Source: ZLKRG08 sp964565165 (GTDB lineage Bacteria; Actinomycetota; Actinomycetes; Nanopelagicales; Nanopelagicaceae). From it: a stretch of DNA of 16,209 bases. A program made the position numbers and the translations under genes. The notes under the pieces are model-generated. The model searched no databases and was not told the origin of the DNA. It was given only the letters and a program-made list of their open reading frames with translations. Location of the stretch: contig CAZMDJ010000023.1 of NCBI GenBank assembly GCA_964565165.1, positions 1-16,209 on the forward strand. Direction: 5' to 3'. Below, in pieces: positions 13,529-16,209 of this stretch (the first letter of the stretch is position 1; every line of letters begins with the position of its first letter).

Positions 13529-14254
13529 TCAGAACAAAGTTTCAGGTTCGGTAATGGAAATGGGAATCACTAAATGAGCTCCATCATTTGCGACTTTATT
13601 CACTTCATCGCGAACAGGAACTGGATGCAAGTGCGCAGCGGGATGTTCGTTGGACATTAAGTTTTGCAATTCGCGTGGGTTGGTATTTTTGTTATCTAAC
13701 CATGCAGACCAGCGTTCGCGTGGCATCATCACCGGCATGCGATGGTGAATGGTTGCTAATTCGCCAACTGCTTCGCGAGTAATGATTGATGCGCTCTGGA
13801 TTAATTTTCCAGAAGGTGATCGCCAGGTATTCCAAATACCAGCGATTGGAAGAGATTTACCTTCGTCGCTTGAAATATAAAAAGGTTGCTTGGTTTTGTA
13901 ACGACCAAGTTCGGTAGCCCATTCGTAATAACCATCAGCCGGAATCAAACAACGACGAGATTTAAATGAATCGCGGAATGTTGGTTTCTCGTGAATAGAT
14001 TCAGAACGTGCATTGATTGCGCGAGATTGCGATGAACGCGCCTCTGCTTCATCAGTTAGCCAAGGGCCGATCATCCCCCACGATGCAGTAGCTAGTTCGC
14101 GGTGATTTTCGGAATCATTTCGCACAATGTAAATCTCATTTGTCGGTGCGATATTCCAACTAGAAGGCAGCGCGTTTTCAGGGAACTTGCCAGTGACTGC
14201 AAATTCTTCAACTAAATCGCGCATCTCTTGCGTCTGCGCATAACGGCCACACAT
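13529..14254 (-). CDS. yedK: SRAP domain protein (YedK/HMCES family, abasic-site crosslinker)
   Basis: Covalently caps abasic sites in single-stranded DNA through its N-terminal cysteine after Met removal. About 241 residues. Start MCGRYAQ gives the catalytic Cys2. The active-site blocks 'SRAINARSES' (Asn), 'RRCLIPADGYYEW' (Glu) and 'ATIHHRMPVMM' (His) are all present, as is the strand 'WGMIGPWL'. I begin at the ATG of MCGRY, because the open frame upstream (to 14362) would displace the essential Cys2. TAAGAT at 14267-14262 lies exactly 7 nt upstream, so the message is probably leaderless. It is divergent from aroA. Confidence 0.95.
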   Translation of the reverse strand: MCGRYAQTQEMRDLVEEFAVTGKFPENALPSSWNIAPTNEIYIVRNDSENHRELATASWGMIGPWLTDEAEARSSQSRAINARSESIHEKPTFRDSFKSRRCLIPADGYYEWATELGRYKTKQPFYISSDEGKSLPIAGIWNTWRSPSGKLIQSASIITREAVGELATIHHRMPVMMPRERWSAWLDNKNTNPRELQNLMSNEHPAAHLHPVPVRDEVNKVANDGAHLVIPISITEPETLF

Positions 14255-14261
14255 AATGCGA

Positions 14262-14267
14262 ATCTTA
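14262..14267 (-). promoter_or_regulatory. Candidate -10 element for leaderless yedK
   Basis: TAAGAT on the minus strand is followed by exactly 7 nt and then the ATG of the SRAP gene. There is no Shine-Dalgarno in this space. The start codon here is fixed independently by the required MCGRY terminus, so this is one of the safest examples of the spacing pattern. Confidence 0.5.
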
Positions 14268-14280
14268 AGCGCAATAATTT

Positions 14281-14311
14281 GGAATGGCGTATTCAAAGCG
14301 CAGGTTAGAAT
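14281..14311 (+). promoter_or_regulatory. aroA promoter: SigR-type match overlapping a TAGAAT -10
   Basis: GGAAT (14281-14285), exactly 18 bases, then GTT (14304-14306) is a perfect SigR consensus match. The final T of GTT also begins TAGAAT (14306-14311), a housekeeping-type -10 lying exactly 7 nt before the aroA ATG. The two candidate -10 elements are offset by two bases, so either sigma factor would give an almost leaderless aroA message. A single such 8-base match could occur by chance in a window of this size. Confidence 0.5.
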
Positions 14312-14318
14312 TAGCCAT

Positions 14319-15605
14319 ATGAATTCAGCGATAAACAACTGGCCTGCGCCTTTTCGCGGCAAAAAACCAGTCGATGTTCGCGTGGTAATTCCTGGATCAA
14401 AATCTGTAACAAATCGTGCGCTGATTTTGGCGGCTCAAGCAGAGGGCACTTCAAAGCTACGTCGTCCGCTGGTTTCTCGCGATTCAGAGTTAATGGTCGG
14501 TGGTTTAAAAGCACTTGGTTTAACAATCACTGAAACTACAGAAAATGGCGATTTAGTTTTCAATGTAACAGGTGGATCTTTAAAGGGACCAGCAAAGATT
14601 GATGTCGGTAATGCCGGCACCGTTATGCGTTTCTTGCCACCACTTGCAGCGTTAGCAGATGGCGAAATTTCATTTGATGGAGATCCTCGTTCGCATGAAC
14701 GTCCATTGGGACCAGTAATTAAAGCGCTTGAAGAACTTGGAATTTCGATTAACCACGGTGGTCGTTATGCACTTCCGTTAACTATGCAGGGCGGGAAGAT
14801 TCGCGGCGGCGAAATTGAAATCGATGCCAGCGCATCTTCGCAATTCTTATCTGCGCTACTTTTAATTGCGCCAAGCACTGAACTTGGAATTACAGCAAAG
14901 CATGTTGGCGGCGCGCTGCCTTCAATGCCTCACATTGAAATGACAGTTCAGATGCTCCGTGATTTTGGTGCAACTGTGACTGTAGATAAGAGCGCAAATA
15001 CTTGGCGCGTTGAACCAGGTAAATTAAAGGAGCAAGATTTAGTAATTGAACCTGATTTATCAAACGCTGCACCATTTATGTCTATCGCATTGGTCTGTGG
15101 TGGATCCGTAACAATCGCTGATTGGCCAAAGCAAACTACTCAACCTGGTGATCAGCTGCGCGATATCTTTTCAAAGATGGGTGCAAAAGTTGAATTTGTA
15201 TCGAATGGTTTGAAAGTCACAGGTGGAGCAATCCACGGAATCGAAATTGATTTACATGATGTCGGTGAACTAACTCCGGCGATTGCAGCGTTATGCGCGC
15301 TGGCAGATTCACCTTCTTATCTGCAGGGAATTGGCCATCTACGTCTTCACGAAACCGATCGATTAGCAGCGTTACGCGCTGAAATTAATGGTCTTGGCGG
15401 AGATGTAGTTGAAGAGCCAACAGCGCTTCGCATCAATCCTAAGCCACTTCATGCAGGCGTTTTCCATACTTATGAAGATCATCGATTAGCTACATCGGGC
15501 GCAACCATTGGCCTAGTTGTTGAAGGTATCGAAGTAGAGAACATTGCAACTACTCGTAAAACAATTACCGATTTCCCAGGACTTTGGGGCTCTCTACTTA
15601 AGTAG
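14319..15605 (+). CDS. aroA: 3-phosphoshikimate 1-carboxyvinyltransferase (EPSP synthase)
   Basis: Joins phosphoenolpyruvate to shikimate-3-phosphate in the aromatic amino-acid pathway. 428 residues, normal length. Motifs in order: PGSKSVTNRALILAA (shikimate phosphate binding, about 24-38), GNAGTVMRFLPPLAAL, DGDPRSHERPLGP, SASSQFLSALLL, the Asp-centred 'DVGELTPAIAALCALA', 'HETDRLAALRAEINGLGG' and 'YEDHRLATSGATIGL'. The start at 14319 (MNSAINNWPAPFRGK) gives a family-like N-terminus; the open frame upstream to 14256 overlaps the divergent gene and the promoter. The rsgA gene follows after 15 bp, so the two are likely cotranscribed. Confidence 0.97.
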   Translation: MNSAINNWPAPFRGKKPVDVRVVIPGSKSVTNRALILAAQAEGTSKLRRPLVSRDSELMVGGLKALGLTITETTENGDLVFNVTGGSLKGPAKIDVGNAGTVMRFLPPLAALADGEISFDGDPRSHERPLGPVIKALEELGISINHGGRYALPLTMQGGKIRGGEIEIDASASSQFLSALLLIAPSTELGITAKHVGGALPSMPHIEMTVQMLRDFGATVTVDKSANTWRVEPGKLKEQDLVIEPDLSNAAPFMSIALVCGGSVTIADWPKQTTQPGDQLRDIFSKMGAKVEFVSNGLKVTGGAIHGIEIDLHDVGELTPAIAALCALADSPSYLQGIGHLRLHETDRLAALRAEINGLGGDVVEEPTALRINPKPLHAGVFHTYEDHRLATSGATIGLVVEGIEVENIATTRKTITDFPGLWGSLLK

Positions 15606-15620
15606 GGAATTCTTTAATAC

Positions 15621-16209
15621 ATGACAAGACGCGATTACGACGAATCAGATGTAAAGATTCGACCAAGTCGACGCACCAAACCACGCACGAAAGATCGCCC
15701 ATCGCATAGCGATGCAATTACCGCATTTGTAATTACGGTTGATCGCGGACGCACAACTTGTGTACTTGATGATGGAACCATTGTCACCGCAATGAAAGCG
15801 CGTGAAATGGGACCTAAGTCAGTTGTGGTCGGCGATCATGTTCGAATCGTTGGCGATACAACAGGTTCAGAAGGTTCACTTGCCAGAATTGTGGGAATCG
15901 AAGAGCGCACATCAGTTTTAGTTAGAACTGTTGATGATGCCGCGCAATTTGAAAGAAATATTGCAGCCAATATTGATCAGATGGTGATTGTCGTAGCTGC
16001 TGCTAATCCAGAACCCCGTCGCGGACTTATCGATCGATTTTTAGTTAGCGCATTTACCGAAGGCATTGATCCGATTCTGGTTATTACTAAAACAGATTTA
16101 GCTCCTGCCCCAGATTTTGTTAGTGAATATCAATCTATCGGCGTTAAATGTTTAACGACTAAAATCGGTGGCGATTTATCCGAACTGCATTCAATTTTAA
16201 ATGGCAGCG
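15621..16209 (+). CDS. rsgA: Ribosome small-subunit GTPase RsgA, 3' end beyond window
   Basis: Late 30S maturation GTPase with a circularly permuted G domain. The first 196 residues are visible. They comprise a basic N-terminal tail (SRRTKPRTKDRP), an OB-fold ('AFVITVDRGRTTCVLDDGTIVTAMKAREMGPKSVVVGDHVRIV'), the linker 'RTSVLVRT', and the start of the GTPase with 'ANIDQMVIVVAAANPEPRRGLIDRFLVSAF' and the G4 motif TKTD. The P-loop and the zinc-binding C-terminus expected in RsgA lie past the edge. The ATG at 15621 follows the aroA stop by 15 bp with AGGGA upstream. The frame has no stop within the window. Confidence 0.93.
   Translation, partial: MTRRDYDESDVKIRPSRRTKPRTKDRPSHSDAITAFVITVDRGRTTCVLDDGTIVTAMKAREMGPKSVVVGDHVRIVGDTTGSEGSLARIVGIEERTSVLVRTVDDAAQFERNIAANIDQMVIVVAAANPEPRRGLIDRFLVSAFTEGIDPILVITKTDLAPAPDFVSEYQSIGVKCLTTKIGGDLSELHSILNGS

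Noticed and set aside
1..16209. CRISPR arrays, tRNA or rRNA genes, prophage or transposase genes
   Set aside because: No spaced direct repeats, cloverleaf-type sequences, rRNA signatures or mobile-element proteins were recognised on either strand.

Overview
The window looks like a piece of a low-GC (AT-rich) actinobacterial genome, most likely a streamlined freshwater type such as the acI/Nanopelagicales group. The lineage evidence is the single-chain 2-oxoglutarate dehydrogenase/decarboxylase Kgd, the SigR-RsrA thiol-stress pair with an actinobacterial SigR promoter, a nickel superoxide dismutase with its own SodX-type peptidase, and an actinobacterial-style Tad pilus locus. The genus is inferred, not proven. 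Two runs of exactly 100 N (3195-3294 and 4899-4998) are scaffold gaps, so the sequence probably comes from a draft, single-cell or metagenome assembly.

Layout. At 32-541 there is an RDD-family membrane protein (+), which converges on smpB (-). From 6475 down to 1180, all on the minus strand, lies a Tad/Flp pilus operon. It holds a degenerate GGDEF-like protein, the TadA ATPase, TadB (N-terminus lost in a gap), TadC, a second gap, a pilin-like protein with a large soluble N-terminal extension, two TadE-like pseudopilins and a TadG-like protein. A small four-helix membrane protein at 6474-6851 (+) starts head-to-head with the GGDEF-like gene at a shared CATG. Kgd fills 6999-10781 (+). sodX (-) and sodN (+) are divergent at about 11.1 kb. 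sigR-rsrA-thioesterase (-) occupies 11750-13292, followed by the SRAP/YedK gene (-), which is divergent from aroA (+). The start of rsgA (+) runs off the right edge.

Functional themes. Central metabolism is represented by Kgd and AroA, and translation quality control and ribosome assembly by SmpB and RsgA. Oxidative and thiol stress is covered by NiSOD/SodX and SigR/RsrA, DNA-damage protection by the SRAP protein, and surface adhesion or competence-type pili by Tad. An exact match to the known SigR promoter (GGAAT-N18-GTT) sits just upstream of sigR, which implies autoregulation. A second exact match sits just upstream of aroA. Five starts have a TAnnnT hexamer exactly 7 nt upstream, and the sigR -10 sits at the same distance. 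This points to widespread leaderless transcription.

The least explained signal is a pair of non-coding elements, about 135 and 164 nt, each lying directly 3' of a stop codon (sodN and the SRAP gene) in the same orientation as that gene. They share a 59-nt core (19 identical bases, 10 variable, 30 identical) inside long imperfect hairpins whose outer arms differ between the copies. This is a candidate new 3'UTR RNA, terminator or intergenic repeat family.
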